Assembly (NCBI RefSeq): GCF_900129965.1 | Contig: NZ_FQXM01000007.1 | Coordinates: 1-64,000, forward strand | DNA length: 64,000 bases | Reading direction: 5' to 3' | Source: Clostridium grantii DSM 8605 | Lineage (GTDB): Bacteria > Bacillota > Clostridia > Clostridiales > Clostridiaceae | Made by a program: the position numbers and the translations under genes | Shown: positions 38,400 through 47,259 of the stretch, piece after piece | Position numbering within the stretch: the stretch's first letter is position 1 | Layout of the letters: every line of letters begins with the position of its first letter | The notes under the pieces: generated by a model | Told to the model about the DNA's origin: nothing | Database searches by the model: none | The model's input: only the letters and a program-made list of their open reading frames with translations

Positions 38400-39443
38400 C
38401 TAATCTCGAACACTGTACATGGCTGCTATATTTTCAATAGGCACATCCCCTTCAAAGGATTGGCTTGCCATCAAAATATAGCCACCATGGATATTAAGGG
38501 TATCTATGAAATGCTTTGTTTCTTTCTTCACTTCTTCAGGGGTGCCAAAGGGTAGAACACCTTGGGTATCAATACCGCCATGAAAGGTAAGTTTATCTCC
38601 AAATTTAAATTTTAAGTTGGCTGGGTCCATACCGATAACCTTTTGTATGGGCTCAAGAGAATCAACACCACAATCAATAAGCTCTGGAATAATATCATAA
38701 ACAGCACCACAGGAATGTTGCTGATAAAAAGCACCGTACTTGTGAGCAAGGGCTGTGAGTTTACGTGTGTTTTCCTTGAAATATTCTCTCCACATATCTG
38801 TACTAAATAGAAGGTTTATTTGAGTACCGTAATCGTCATGAGGTCTCAAAATGTCAATTTGACCGTCTGCAGCTATGAACATTCTTTCATAATATTCAAG
38901 TTCGAATTCTACCATTTTATCAAAAATTTTGTGAGCAAGCTCTGAGTCTAATGCCATATCTATAAATAGTTTTTCCATGCTTCTTAAATTTGTAGCATTT
39001 TGAAAAGGGCCCTCATGTCCAATTATTATAGCCTTGTTTTTATGACGGTCACATTGATATTTTATAGATTCATAATCAAACCAATCAGGGTCAGGCCATC
39101 TATAGTTTTCTATTTGAAAAATAGTGTCCATTTCATCTAAAGGGTAGTAAGAGGTGATTGTATTATATTCTTTACCAGTCCAATGATGGGTTTTTCTAAA
39201 TCCCCAAAAATCTTCTGTTACTTTATTACCTTTTTCATTCCATGTCCTAAATTCAGGTCCAATGTAGCTCGCTCCTACACATCGAATATCAATGTCAAAT
39301 TTCTTGTATATTTCCTCAGGTTCATTAAAACCATAATACTTTTGGAGTTTTTCCATTACACTTGAAACACATTCAAAGTTTGCAGGCACCCTATCAGGGG
39401 TTATATGATTAAAAGCTTTTCTTACTCTTTCCTTTGAATTCAT
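38400..39443 (-). CDS. URO-D-family methyltransferase-like protein with HSCG motif
   Basis: A 347-residue protein of the uroporphyrinogen decarboxylase/corrinoid methyltransferase fold. It opens with MNSKERVRKAFNH, usual for non-heme members. H243-S-C245-G matches the HxCG zinc motif of MtaA/MtbA-type methyltransferases. The usual third ligand, a cysteine near the C-terminus, appears absent: that stretch reads MASQSFEGDVP. No corrinoid-binding protein gene is in the window. Such genes recur in sugar loci of Firmicutes, so demethylation or another modification of a glycan part is possible but unproven. Compare the paralogue at 19843, which lacks HxC. AAAGGTG precedes the ATG. Confidence 0.72.
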   Translation of the reverse strand: MNSKERVRKAFNHITPDRVPANFECVSSVMEKLQKYYGFNEPEEIYKKFDIDIRCVGASYIGPEFRTWNEKGNKVTEDFWGFRKTHHWTGKEYNTITSYYPLDEMDTIFQIENYRWPDPDWFDYESIKYQCDRHKNKAIIIGHEGPFQNATNLRSMEKLFIDMALDSELAHKIFDKMVEFELEYYERMFIAADGQIDILRPHDDYGTQINLLFSTDMWREYFKENTRKLTALAHKYGAFYQQHSCGAVYDIIPELIDCGVDSLEPIQKVIGMDPANLKFKFGDKLTFHGGIDTQGVLPFGTPEEVKKETKHFIDTLNIHGGYILMASQSFEGDVPIENIAAMYSVRD

Positions 39444-39786
39444 TGATTATACATCACCTTTCAATTATATTTTTCAAAAATTTGTTGTGTTGAAAACTAT
39501 TACTCTTTTATATGTGGTCACTGTATGATTTATATAAATTATTATATAAGCAATAGTAATAATAAAAAATGAATATTTATGTTTTATTATTGAATATTTC
39601 AGCTTTATATAGTTAATAAAAGCAAGCATCAAGTAATCTTTCTATGAGCATTACAAAATCTCATTCTTTATAAAATAATTATGGTCATTTAGGATATAAA
39701 AAATTTGATTCACAATTGAAAAAATAGACTCTGCTCACAATAAAGTAAGCAGAGTCTATTTTTATTTTATTTAAATTAAAAAAACA
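39444..39786. other. Intergenic stretch between two leftward genes
   Basis: Very AT-rich with no gene. The only clear element is the terminator of the sulfatase gene at 39721-39763. The promoter of the URO-D-family gene must lie in the left part, but no convincing -35/-10 pair was found. Confidence 0.4.
39721..39763 (-). terminator. Terminator of the leftward sulfatase gene
   Basis: AAAATAGACTCTGCT (39721-39735) pairs with AGCAGAGTCTATTTTT (39748-39763), a 15-base stem 24 bases beyond the sulfatase stop codon. Confidence 0.85.
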
Positions 39787-41178
39787 TTAAATTTTATATT
39801 TGTCCCAAAATTCTTTTCCAAATTTATGAGCACAGTCATCCCATTCATCTCTATATTTAAATAATTCTTTTCTTAAAGAGTCAACAATTTTTTTATAATC
39901 TTCATTAGAATATAAATTATTCAGCTCACAAGGATCTTCTATAAAATCAAAAAGTTGAGTGGAAGTAGTATCACCATACACATATTCTATAAGTTTATAT
40001 CTTTCATTTTTAACACTTCTAAGCATGTTTGTATAAGCAAAATATAAAGTTTCTCTTGTTTTTATTTTTGGGTTCATGATGGTTTTAAATAAACTTTTAC
40101 CTTCAACGGAACTTGGAGCATCTATATCCACAAGGTCGCACAAAGTAGGGTATATGTCTAAAAGATAAGCATAACTATCTGTTTTTTGGTTTTTAGGTAT
40201 TCCAGGACCTGAAAATACTAAAGGAACTCTAATACTATGTTCATAACAATTTTGTTTTCCCATAAGTCCATGTTGACCAAGGGCAAGTCCATTATCTCCA
40301 GCAAATACTATAATAGTATCTTCAAGTTTACCAGTTGATTCTAAGGCAGCTAAAACTTTTCCTAGTTCATTATCTAGGTGAGTAATCATGCCATAATATT
40401 CTGAAATATGTTTTTTAACTATTTCTGGAGTTCTAGGATAAGGGGCTAATACTTCATCCCTAACATCTCTTATACCATAATCAAAAGGGTGTTCTTCTTT
40501 AAAGTTTAAAGGTAAAGAAATTTCATCAGGATTATACATATTTAAAAATTCCTCAGGCATGGTTCTAGGGTCATGAGGAGCCATAAATGAAATATACATA
40601 AAGAAAGGATCATTACTATTATAATTTTTTATAAAATCAATTGATGCTTCAGCAAAAAGTTCACTGGAATGTTTACCAGGTTCTACATGATCACAAATAA
40701 TATTTTCAGTTTGATTAGAAAACCAAGGGTTAACAGATTTTTTCTTAGGAACACTGTATTTACCTGTTGGATCAAAATTATTTATAGGAACATTCCAATG
40801 ATCATTCATGCCACCAAAAAAGATATTAGCTCCATCAGTAAAACTTCTAGCATAAGCATTTATTCCATTGTGCCATTTACCTGTTCCAAAGGTTCGATAA
40901 CCAGCATTTTTTAAAGTTTCTCCTAAAGTAATATGAGATTCAGGGATTTCCTGTCCTTCATTTTGTAAATGAAAAAGAGTTCTTCCAGAATGTAACATTG
41001 CTCTACTAGGCATACATACAGCACCAGAAGTACCACAAGGAATATGGGCATGAGTAAAGGACACTCCATTTTCTACTAACCTGTCTATGTTTGGTGTGAT
41101 TATCTCTTTGTTGCCAAGAGCGGCTATGGTGTCAAATCTTTGGTCATCAGTAAAGAAAAATAAAATATTAGGTTTCAT
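39787..41178 (-). CDS. Cys-type sulfatase, cytoplasmic
   Basis: A 463-residue sulfatase starting MKPNILFFFTDDQ, with metal ligands D11 and D12 and the formylglycine cysteine C55 in VCMPSR. GTGKWHNG, SFMAPHDPR and AGDNGLALGQHG supply the remaining active-site residues. The open frame extends 22 codons upstream to 41244, but AAGGAGAG lies directly before the internal ATG at 41178 and the conserved first strand begins there, so that start is chosen. No signal peptide. It is divergent to the next sulfatase. Substrate position unknown. Confidence 0.87.
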   Translation of the reverse strand: MKPNILFFFTDDQRFDTIAALGNKEIITPNIDRLVENGVSFTHAHIPCGTSGAVCMPSRAMLHSGRTLFHLQNEGQEIPESHITLGETLKNAGYRTFGTGKWHNGINAYARSFTDGANIFFGGMNDHWNVPINNFDPTGKYSVPKKKSVNPWFSNQTENIICDHVEPGKHSSELFAEASIDFIKNYNSNDPFFMYISFMAPHDPRTMPEEFLNMYNPDEISLPLNFKEEHPFDYGIRDVRDEVLAPYPRTPEIVKKHISEYYGMITHLDNELGKVLAALESTGKLEDTIIVFAGDNGLALGQHGLMGKQNCYEHSIRVPLVFSGPGIPKNQKTDSYAYLLDIYPTLCDLVDIDAPSSVEGKSLFKTIMNPKIKTRETLYFAYTNMLRSVKNERYKLIEYVYGDTTSTQLFDFIEDPCELNNLYSNEDYKKIVDSLRKELFKYRDEWDDCAHKFGKEFWDKYKI

Positions 41179-41446
41179 AATAATTCTCTCCTTAAGAATA
41201 TAATTGAGTAAATTGTATTTAGTACTATAAGAGGATAATACCAATTATTAAGAAACTTATGAATATCAAAAAGTATGATTAGACTGTTAAATAGTGATAT
41301 AAAACAAGGAGTTTAGGATAGAATTAATCTTTAAAATATGCACCTAAATATAAAGTATATTAGTTGAATAATATGTTTTGTATGATAAAATTTTATTTAT
41401 AAAATTGAATTCAAGAAAAATTTAATACGAAGAAAGGAAGTTAATT
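41179..41446. promoter_or_regulatory. Divergent control region between two sulfatase genes
   Basis: About 270 AT-rich bases must hold promoters for both directions. Several TATAAT-like boxes occur, but none pairs with a clear -35 box. No palindrome was recognised. Confidence 0.35.
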
Positions 41447-42943
41447 ATGAGCAAAAAACCAAATATTATTTTTGTTTTAACCGATGATCAAGGGTATGGT
41501 GATCTTGGTTGTACTGGGAATAACATTATTAAAACTCCTAATATAGATAAATTTTACAATGAAAGTGTAAGATTAACAAATTTTCATGTTGGACCTACTT
41601 GTGCACCAACACGTGCGGGATTAATGACTGGGCATTATTCTAATAGTACAGGGGTATGGCATACAGTTGGAGGACGGTCTTTGCTTAGAAAAGAAGAATG
41701 GACAATAGCCTCAGCCTTAAAAGAAAATGGGTATCGAACAGGGATTTTTGGTAAATGGCATTTAGGAGACGAGTATCCATATAGATCTTTTGATAGAGGG
41801 TTTGAAAAATCAATAGTTCATGGTGGTGGAGGTATCAGTCAAACACCGGATTATTGGGGGAACGATTATTTCGATGACACCTATTATGTAAATGGAGAAC
41901 CACAAAAATTCAATGGATATTGTACTGACGTATTCTTTAATGAAAGTTTAAAATTTATTGAAGAAAATAAGAACAACCCTTTTTTTTGTTACATAGCAGC
42001 TAATGCACCTCATAGTCCTTATAATGTAGAGAGTAAGTATTCAGAACAGTATATTGGACAAGTTCCTGAAGACAGAGCTCGATTTTATGGTATGATTTCT
42101 AATATTGATGAAAATTTTGGACGTTTAAGAGAAAAACTTAAAGAGCTGAATTTTGAGGAAAATACTATTTTAATATTTATGACTGATAATGGTTCTAGTT
42201 GTGCAGCAGAACTTGATAGTAAAGAATTTGTTGTTAATGGCTATAATGGTGGATTAAGAGGTATGAAGAATTCAGAATATGATGGAGGACACCGTGTACC
42301 TTTCTTTATAAGATGGCCAAAAGGTAATTTAAATTATGGTGAGGATATTGATGAATTAACTGCGAATATTGATTTTATGCCTACAATGCTTGATTTATGC
42401 TCAGTTCCTGTGAAAGAAGGAGTAGATTTTCACGGAATGAGTTTAAAAGCATTGCTTTATAAAGAATTACCATGGCAGGATAGAACTATTGTAACAGATT
42501 CTCAAAGAGTGGCCTATCCTGTAAAATGGCGCAAAAGTGCTGTTATGACTAAAAAATGGAGATTGATAAATGGAAGAGAATTATATGATGTTGCCCTTGA
42601 TAGAGAACAAAGAAAAGATATAGCATGTTTATATCCAGAAGTAGTTGGAAAATTAAGACAACAGTATGAGAAGTGGTGGGAAATTGTATCAGTGCAATTT
42701 GATGTAGATATTCCAATTGTTATTGGTGAGAATCCAACGGCTTTTACAAATCATGATATTCGTAATGAAGAGTGTATTTCAGCCTGGAATCAAGCTCAAA
42801 TTCGAAAAGGAATAAAAGTAGAGGGATATTGGGAATTTGAAGTGGAAAAAGAAGGAGAATATAGATTTGAGCTTAGAAGATGGCCAAAATCAGAAAACAG
42901 GGCAATTTCTGCAGGTATTGAAGGTGATGATGTAGAATTTTGA
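41447..42943 (+). CDS. Arylsulfatase cut short by an in-frame TGA
   Basis: The 498 residues up to the stop contain the catalytic parts of a Cys-type sulfatase: KPNIIFVLTDDQGYGDLG (metal ligands D13, D14), C52 in TCAPTR, FGKWHLGD, NAPHSPY, and MTDNGSSC. GAAAGGAAG precedes the ATG, and no signal peptide is present. The TGA at 42941-42943 interrupts a frame that continues open, without shift, to 43180. The downstream part reads as the natural remainder of the C-terminal beta domain. The full gene would encode about 577 residues. The truncated product keeps the active site but loses about 79 residues, so activity is uncertain. A sequencing error or a nonsense mutation could explain it. Confidence 0.82.
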   Translation: MSKKPNIIFVLTDDQGYGDLGCTGNNIIKTPNIDKFYNESVRLTNFHVGPTCAPTRAGLMTGHYSNSTGVWHTVGGRSLLRKEEWTIASALKENGYRTGIFGKWHLGDEYPYRSFDRGFEKSIVHGGGGISQTPDYWGNDYFDDTYYVNGEPQKFNGYCTDVFFNESLKFIEENKNNPFFCYIAANAPHSPYNVESKYSEQYIGQVPEDRARFYGMISNIDENFGRLREKLKELNFEENTILIFMTDNGSSCAAELDSKEFVVNGYNGGLRGMKNSEYDGGHRVPFFIRWPKGNLNYGEDIDELTANIDFMPTMLDLCSVPVKEGVDFHGMSLKALLYKELPWQDRTIVTDSQRVAYPVKWRKSAVMTKKWRLINGRELYDVALDREQRKDIACLYPEVVGKLRQQYEKWWEIVSVQFDVDIPIVIGENPTAFTNHDIRNEECISAWNQAQIRKGIKVEGYWEFEVEKEGEYRFELRRWPKSENRAISAGIEGDDVEF

Positions 42944-43180
42944 AGAAACTTCATTCAAGAAAAGAATTGGATATTTTATAATGGAGGAGAATCATTGCCA
43001 TTAAAAAAAGCTACAATAAGTATTCAAGGAATTGAAGAATCTTGTGAAATAAAAAACAGTGATGTGGTAGCAATATTTACAATAAGCTTAAAAAAAGGAA
43101 AAACTAATCTACAAGCATGGTTTAGTGATGGAGATAACGCATATACTTCAGCATATTATATAGAGATTTATTTAATTTAA
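42944..43180 (+). pseudogene. Severed C-terminal part of the arylsulfatase
   Basis: The frame continues directly after the TGA and ends at a natural stop (43178-43180). It encodes RNFIQEKNWIFYNGGE, then a beta-rich tail from SLPLKKATISIQG to AYYIEIYLI, of a kind usual at the end of this sulfatase type. A start at 42995 is possible behind TGGAGGAG, but that is likely chance, since the conserved segment begins upstream of it. Confidence 0.7.
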
Positions 43181-43189
43181 TAATTTATA

Positions 43190-43228
43190 CTAGACAGATT
43201 GTTGTTAAAGGAAAAATAATTTGTCTAG
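43190..43228. terminator. Weak hairpin after the split arylsulfatase gene
   Basis: CTAGACAGATT (43190-43200) pairs with AATTTGTCTAG (43218-43228) with one mismatch. It lacks a T run on the right side, and it may serve both the sulfatase and the AraC remnant. Confidence 0.5.
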
Positions 43229-43244
43229 CTATTGATATATTTAT

Positions 43245-43450
43245 TTATAAAAATTTATCCTGATTTAGTCTATGTCTATATTCACTAGGAGTAATTTTCA
43301 TCTTAGCTTTAAATAATCTTGAGAAATATTTTTCATTATCAAAACCTGTTTCTCTAGATATTTCCTTTACTTTTTTACTGGTATTTACAAGTAAAAGTTG
43401 TGCTAATTCTAAACGTTTTTTAATGATATATTGGCGAGTATGTATAATAT
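43245..43450 (-). pseudogene. Fragment of an AraC-family regulator gene
   Basis: On the minus strand about 65 codons read through the second half of an AraC DNA-binding domain: RQYIIKKRLELAQLLLVN, then VKEISRETGFDNEKYFSRLF and ITPSEYRHR, ending at a stop at 43245. Upstream of about 43450 the frame meets stops and homology ends, so the sensing domain and first helix-turn-helix are gone. Just beyond lies a promoter-like element repeated before the intact AraC gene at 49287, which suggests this was once a similar AraC gene reading left, divergent to the sulfatase at 43573. Confidence 0.75.
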
Positions 43451-43490
43451 TGTATTTATTTTAATGGATCAACTAAGAACAGATTTTTTG

Positions 43491-43535
43491 TTAATTTTGT
43501 CCACACTCATATTAATATAAACCCTTTGATTTATA
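43491..43535. repeat. Duplicated divergent-promoter element, copy 1
   Basis: These 45 bases match 50152-50196 at 40 of 45 positions, in the same orientation. The shared core includes TTAATTTTGTCCACA, TATTAATATA and ACCCTTTG. Each copy lies between a leftward AraC gene (here a remnant) and a rightward catabolic gene (here a sulfatase), so it is probably a control element shared by two units. Confidence 0.7.
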
Positions 43536-43572
43536 ATGTAAGCTAATATAATTATTTTATGGATACAAATAG

Positions 43573-45096
43573 ATGGGAAAGAGGGGGAAAATCATTAAAA
43601 AGAGAAATATAATTGTAATATTATGCGACCAATTAAGAAAAGATTTTTTACCAATATACGGCTGTGAAGCAATAAAAACACCTAATATTGATAAATTAGC
43701 TCATGAAGGAGTTATATTTGATAAATGCATTACTCAATCGCCGGTTTGTGCTCCAGCAAGAGCAACTATGATGACAGGAAGGTATGTGAGTGATCATCAG
43801 GTATGGACTAATGATGTTCCTTTTAGACAAGGAGTAGAATATTTAGCAGAAAAGATGAATGATTTAGGCTATGTAACAGGCGCTTTTGGGAAACTTCATC
43901 ATACACCTGGATTGGATACAAAAGGGTTCACGCATAGTAGTTTGATGGAAGAAAATAGATTGAAGAATGAAGATTCTTATTTAAAATTCTTAAAAGAGAA
44001 AGACTCTACAGTTAAAAGTGTTTTCAATGTAAATTCAAAACATCAATTTAAATTAGATGATAATTTATATTATGAAGGATTTACAGCAAATAAAGCATTA
44101 GGATTTATTGATGAGCATAAAGAACAGCCATTTTTTGCTTGGGTTTCATTTCAGGGGCCACATACTCCATATGATCCACCAAAAGAGTGGAGAGGGAAAG
44201 TTAATGTAGATAAATTACCTAAGCCTATTATACGTCCAAATAAGGATTTGAGTGAAAATGCATTATATAGAAGTGCACTAAGAAACATTAGTGAAGATAT
44301 AAAGGAAATAATGGATATCCGTGAAGCTTATGGGGAAATGATTATGGAGATAGATGCTCAGATAGGAAAAATTCTTAAGTATTTAGAAAAAGAAAATCTA
44401 TTAGATAATACCACAATTTTATTTAGCTCAGACCATGGTGATTTATTAGGAGATATGGACTTGAATGAAAAAGGACCATATTTATTTGAAGCTCAATTAG
44501 GTATACCTATGATTCTAAGCAATCAACCAAATGTGGAAAAAAATAAACGTTCAAATTTGTTAGTGGGTAATATTGATATTCCAGGAACGGTATTAGAAAT
44601 AGCAGGTAGTATACATGGAATTGGATATTCAAAATCAATGCTTAGTTTATTAAATGGTAACCTTAGTAGAAATGTAAACTTTAGTGAATTTTGTGATACC
44701 ATTAAAATTGTTGAGGATGGACAATATAGATATGCTTATTATCCTTTTGATGGTTATTCAGAATTATATGATAGAGATAGTGACCCAAATGAATTAAATA
44801 ATCTTCACGGTAAAGATGAATATTTAAATATAGAAAATAAATTTTTAAAAGATATTCTTGACTTTAATATAATTAGCCATGGCATTAAAATAGAAGCTCA
44901 TGATCTAGTTCCAAGTAAGAAAAAAGGAATAGAAAATAAATATCCTAATTTTTTAGATGACTTTCCTATCGCTTTTCCAGTTAATGCATCAGAAAAAATG
45001 GATAAGCTTGCAGCTAAAGGCTTAGACACTAAATTTAATGAGTTCTGTAAAGGTCGTAGTATTTTGGTTCATTATTCAGCCAATTGGAAAGAATGA
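43573..45096 (+). CDS. Cys-type sulfatase, possible ATT start
   Basis: A sulfatase of about 500 residues with RNIIVILCDQLRKDF as first strand (D19 as metal ligand, Gln where others have a second Asp), the formylglycine cysteine C59 in VCAPARATMMTGR (Ala in place of Ser, which the family allows), AFGKLHH in place of GKWH, SFQGPHTPYDPP and SSDHGDLLGDM. The annotated ATG at 43573 has no ribosome site and lies before a strong one, GAGGGGG (43581-43587). That site is six bases before an in-frame ATT at 43594, where the conserved KKRNIIV begins. A rare ATT start or a mutated start is therefore possible; the ATG start only adds MGKRGKI. No signal peptide. Confidence 0.82.
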   Translation: MGKRGKIIKKRNIIVILCDQLRKDFLPIYGCEAIKTPNIDKLAHEGVIFDKCITQSPVCAPARATMMTGRYVSDHQVWTNDVPFRQGVEYLAEKMNDLGYVTGAFGKLHHTPGLDTKGFTHSSLMEENRLKNEDSYLKFLKEKDSTVKSVFNVNSKHQFKLDDNLYYEGFTANKALGFIDEHKEQPFFAWVSFQGPHTPYDPPKEWRGKVNVDKLPKPIIRPNKDLSENALYRSALRNISEDIKEIMDIREAYGEMIMEIDAQIGKILKYLEKENLLDNTTILFSSDHGDLLGDMDLNEKGPYLFEAQLGIPMILSNQPNVEKNKRSNLLVGNIDIPGTVLEIAGSIHGIGYSKSMLSLLNGNLSRNVNFSEFCDTIKIVEDGQYRYAYYPFDGYSELYDRDSDPNELNNLHGKDEYLNIENKFLKDILDFNIISHGIKIEAHDLVPSKKKGIENKYPNFLDDFPIAFPVNASEKMDKLAAKGLDTKFNEFCKGRSILVHYSANWKE

Positions 45097-45251
45097 CAAT
45101 AAAAATGGAGGATTTTGTGTTTTGGTAAAGTATTTTCAATGGAAATACTTTATAGGGATCCCACTGTGAAACTTATAGTCGTGAACTTATTCAATCTTAA
45201 AGTAAACGCACAAGATATAGTTGTTATTTTTTTTACTTTTGTTAAAAAATT
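45097..45251. other. Short gap after the sulfatase
   Basis: A small hairpin (AAAGTATTTT and GGAAATACTTT, about 45127-45151) may end the sulfatase transcript. An open frame across this gap runs on into the antisense of the AraC gene and shows no recognisable protein. Confidence 0.35.
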
Positions 45252-46109
45252 CTATCTTTCCTCACTAGGATTTTTGCCCATCATAATTTTATATTGTTTT
45301 GAAAAAGAAAAACCATCAGGATATCCTAATTCATTAGCTATACTTTCAATTTTAAAGTCCGTTTCTTCTAGTAGGAATTTAGCGTAATTCATTTTCTTGA
45401 ACAAATGATACTTTATGGGGGAAACACCATATTGAGTTTTAAATTTCCTAACAAAATATTTTTCGGATAAATTAATCATATTTGCTAGTTCAGCGTTTTT
45501 TAAGCGAAGGGTTAAATTGCTGTCCAAATAATTTTTTATTAATTCTAGATCTTTATTTGTTTGCGATAAAGCAAAATCATTTTGAAATTGCAAATCACTT
45601 TCAGCTTTAATCAATAATTCTGATAAAATAATAGAACATTCAGCAATATAATTAGGAGTTTTGTTGGAATAAAATAATGAGTAAAGTTTTTGAAGTAAGA
45701 TTCCATATCTAGCGGGCTCTTTGGGAATAAATGAAAAAGCAAAAGGAGTACAAGTGGGGTACTGGAATATATCATCATCATTATTATATACTCCAAATCT
45801 AACGGGAATAATATGAGGAAGATTCTTTTTATTAGGAATAGAGTGATGAGGATAGTCGCTACTAATGAAAAAGAATCTATTTTTTTCTAAGAGAATTTTT
45901 TCTCCATTTAAAAAGTAATATCCAGAACCATCTTGTACAAATAGAATATGAAAATCTTTATTTTTTCTATTATCTTCAATGGCCCAACTAGGGGGAACAG
46001 TTACATCTAATATACTATGCACTTTGAAATGAATTTTATGGGGTACTTTATTTAATAAAGCTTGTAGCTCATTTTTTGAAGAATCATCAATAAAATAATT
46101 ATCTGACAT
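45252..46109 (-). CDS. AraC-family transcriptional regulator
   Basis: A 285-residue regulator with an N-terminal cupin domain (FHILFVQDGSGYYFLNGEKILLEK near 51-74) and a C-terminal AraC DNA-binding domain (about 185-283) with LSEKYFVRKFKTQYGVSPIKYH and LGYPDGFSFSKQYKIMMGKNP. It converges on the sulfatase at 43573, whose transcription unit or a neighbour it may regulate. Ligand unknown. Confidence 0.82.
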   Translation of the reverse strand: MSDNYFIDDSSKNELQALLNKVPHKIHFKVHSILDVTVPPSWAIEDNRKNKDFHILFVQDGSGYYFLNGEKILLEKNRFFFISSDYPHHSIPNKKNLPHIIPVRFGVYNNDDDIFQYPTCTPFAFSFIPKEPARYGILLQKLYSLFYSNKTPNYIAECSIILSELLIKAESDLQFQNDFALSQTNKDLELIKNYLDSNLTLRLKNAELANMINLSEKYFVRKFKTQYGVSPIKYHLFKKMNYAKFLLEETDFKIESIANELGYPDGFSFSKQYKIMMGKNPSEER

Positions 46110-46225
46110 AAGAATATACCGTCCTAGCTAAAGTTTTTTTACTTAATAAAAGTGATGTATATTGTTATTTTATTATAGAAGGAATATAAGTCAATAAAAT
46201 AAATTATTAAAGATATAAAAGTTAA

Positions 46226-47131
46226 TTATTTATAGTTAATAGTAACCTTAATATCTTGATCATAATTACCATATCCTTTACCAAATATGGTTACTCCACC
46301 AGGGTGTGATGTTTCTTTTGGGGATGATAGTCGAAGTCTTTGATTGTTTTTATTGTTTAATTTGAGTTGGCTTAGTTTTACATCTGATAGTTTAACACCA
46401 TCAATATAAGAACCAGTATTATCAACTATCAGAGTTTTTAGTAGACCATATTCTGTGCCGCATGAAAACCAGTCAGGAGTATAAGTTCCTTTTTTATTGC
46501 CAAAATTTCCAGGACTAGTCCAAAAACCAAGTAACTCATCGTTAATATAAAAATGGATATCGGAAGGAAACTCATCTTTGTGTCCAGGAAATTCAGAGCA
46601 CAATTCAAGGGATATATTTATGGACTGTATTTGATCTGTTTTATCAAAAAGGTAACTAGGCAGTTCGTATTCTACATAGCCAGATTGAAACCATAAAAGG
46701 CTAGCTTTAGTTTTGTCAGGATTACTAAAGTATCTTGGATCATCAACCATACCTATATAATTTTCCACAGAAGCTAATCCACATGTTGGTTCTACCTTGT
46801 AATTACTGTAATGACCAATTGGTAACTCAAAGGTAATGGAATTGCTTGGCAAAGTATTCTTTGAAGTGAAATCTAGAATTACTTCATTTGTAGAAATAGA
46901 ACAAACTTTTTGAAGTCCTCTTTTCCCAGGACTTAATTGGCAGGTAATTAAACCGGCACTTTCAAGTGCATTAATGTGTCTGGTTATAATGGTTGATGAA
47001 ACATCTAACTCATTAGCAATCTCTCCAATATTCATAGGTTTATCTATTAATAATTCTATAATTTTTAGCTTTTTTTCTGAAGAAAAACATTGGAAAAAAT
47101 CTAAATTTTCGGAAGTTACAGCAATTTTCAT
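46226..47131 (-). CDS. ArsR-type winged-helix regulator with a large C-terminal domain
   Basis: About 301 residues. Residues about 13-85 form a winged-helix domain of the ArsR type (FSSEKKLKIIELLIDKPMNIGEIANEL, then SSTIITRHINALESAGLI). The remaining 200 residues are beta-rich, with aromatic segments such as LLWFQSGYVEYELP, and look like a ligand-binding sandwich, not a known metal site. No ArsR metal-binding cysteine pair is visible in the recognition helix. An upstream ATG at 47161 is possible, but GTGG spacing and conservation favour 47131. It is divergent to the AldA-like gene and probably represses it through the operator at 47260. Confidence 0.75.
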   Translation of the reverse strand: MKIAVTSENLDFFQCFSSEKKLKIIELLIDKPMNIGEIANELDVSSTIITRHINALESAGLITCQLSPGKRGLQKVCSISTNEVILDFTSKNTLPSNSITFELPIGHYSNYKVEPTCGLASVENYIGMVDDPRYFSNPDKTKASLLWFQSGYVEYELPSYLFDKTDQIQSINISLELCSEFPGHKDEFPSDIHFYINDELLGFWTSPGNFGNKKGTYTPDWFSCGTEYGLLKTLIVDNTGSYIDGVKLSDVKLSQLKLNNKNNQRLRLSSPKETSHPGGVTIFGKGYGNYDQDIKVTINYK

Positions 47132-47210
47132 ATTAACACCACTTTCCTTAAGGTAAAACAATTATATAACTATTTAGTTCGCAAGTCAACAAAAAAAGTT
47201 ACATAAAGCA

Positions 47211-47239
47211 TTGACAAATTAAAGAAAAAGGATTAAAAT
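47211..47239 (+). promoter_or_regulatory. Sigma-A-type promoter of the AldA-like gene
   Basis: TTGACA (47211-47216), exactly 17 bases, then TAAAAT (47234-47239). It lies 66 bases before the ATG. Confidence 0.75.
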
Positions 47240-47259
47240 CAAGTTAATAAGAGTATAAA

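Noticed and set aside
42941..42943. In-frame TGA as a selenocysteine codon
   Set aside because: The position is in a C-terminal beta domain far from the active site, with no redox context, and I see no clear hairpin directly after the codon. A nonsense change or error is simpler.
42995..43180. Independent 61-residue small gene
   Set aside because: It is in the same frame as the preceding sulfatase and reads as its C-terminus; the ribosome-like site is probably chance coding sequence.
45115..45387. 90-codon open frame after the sulfatase
   Set aside because: It runs antisense over the 3' end of the AraC gene at 45252 and shows no recognisable motif; GGAGG before it is followed by a TGT, not a start codon.
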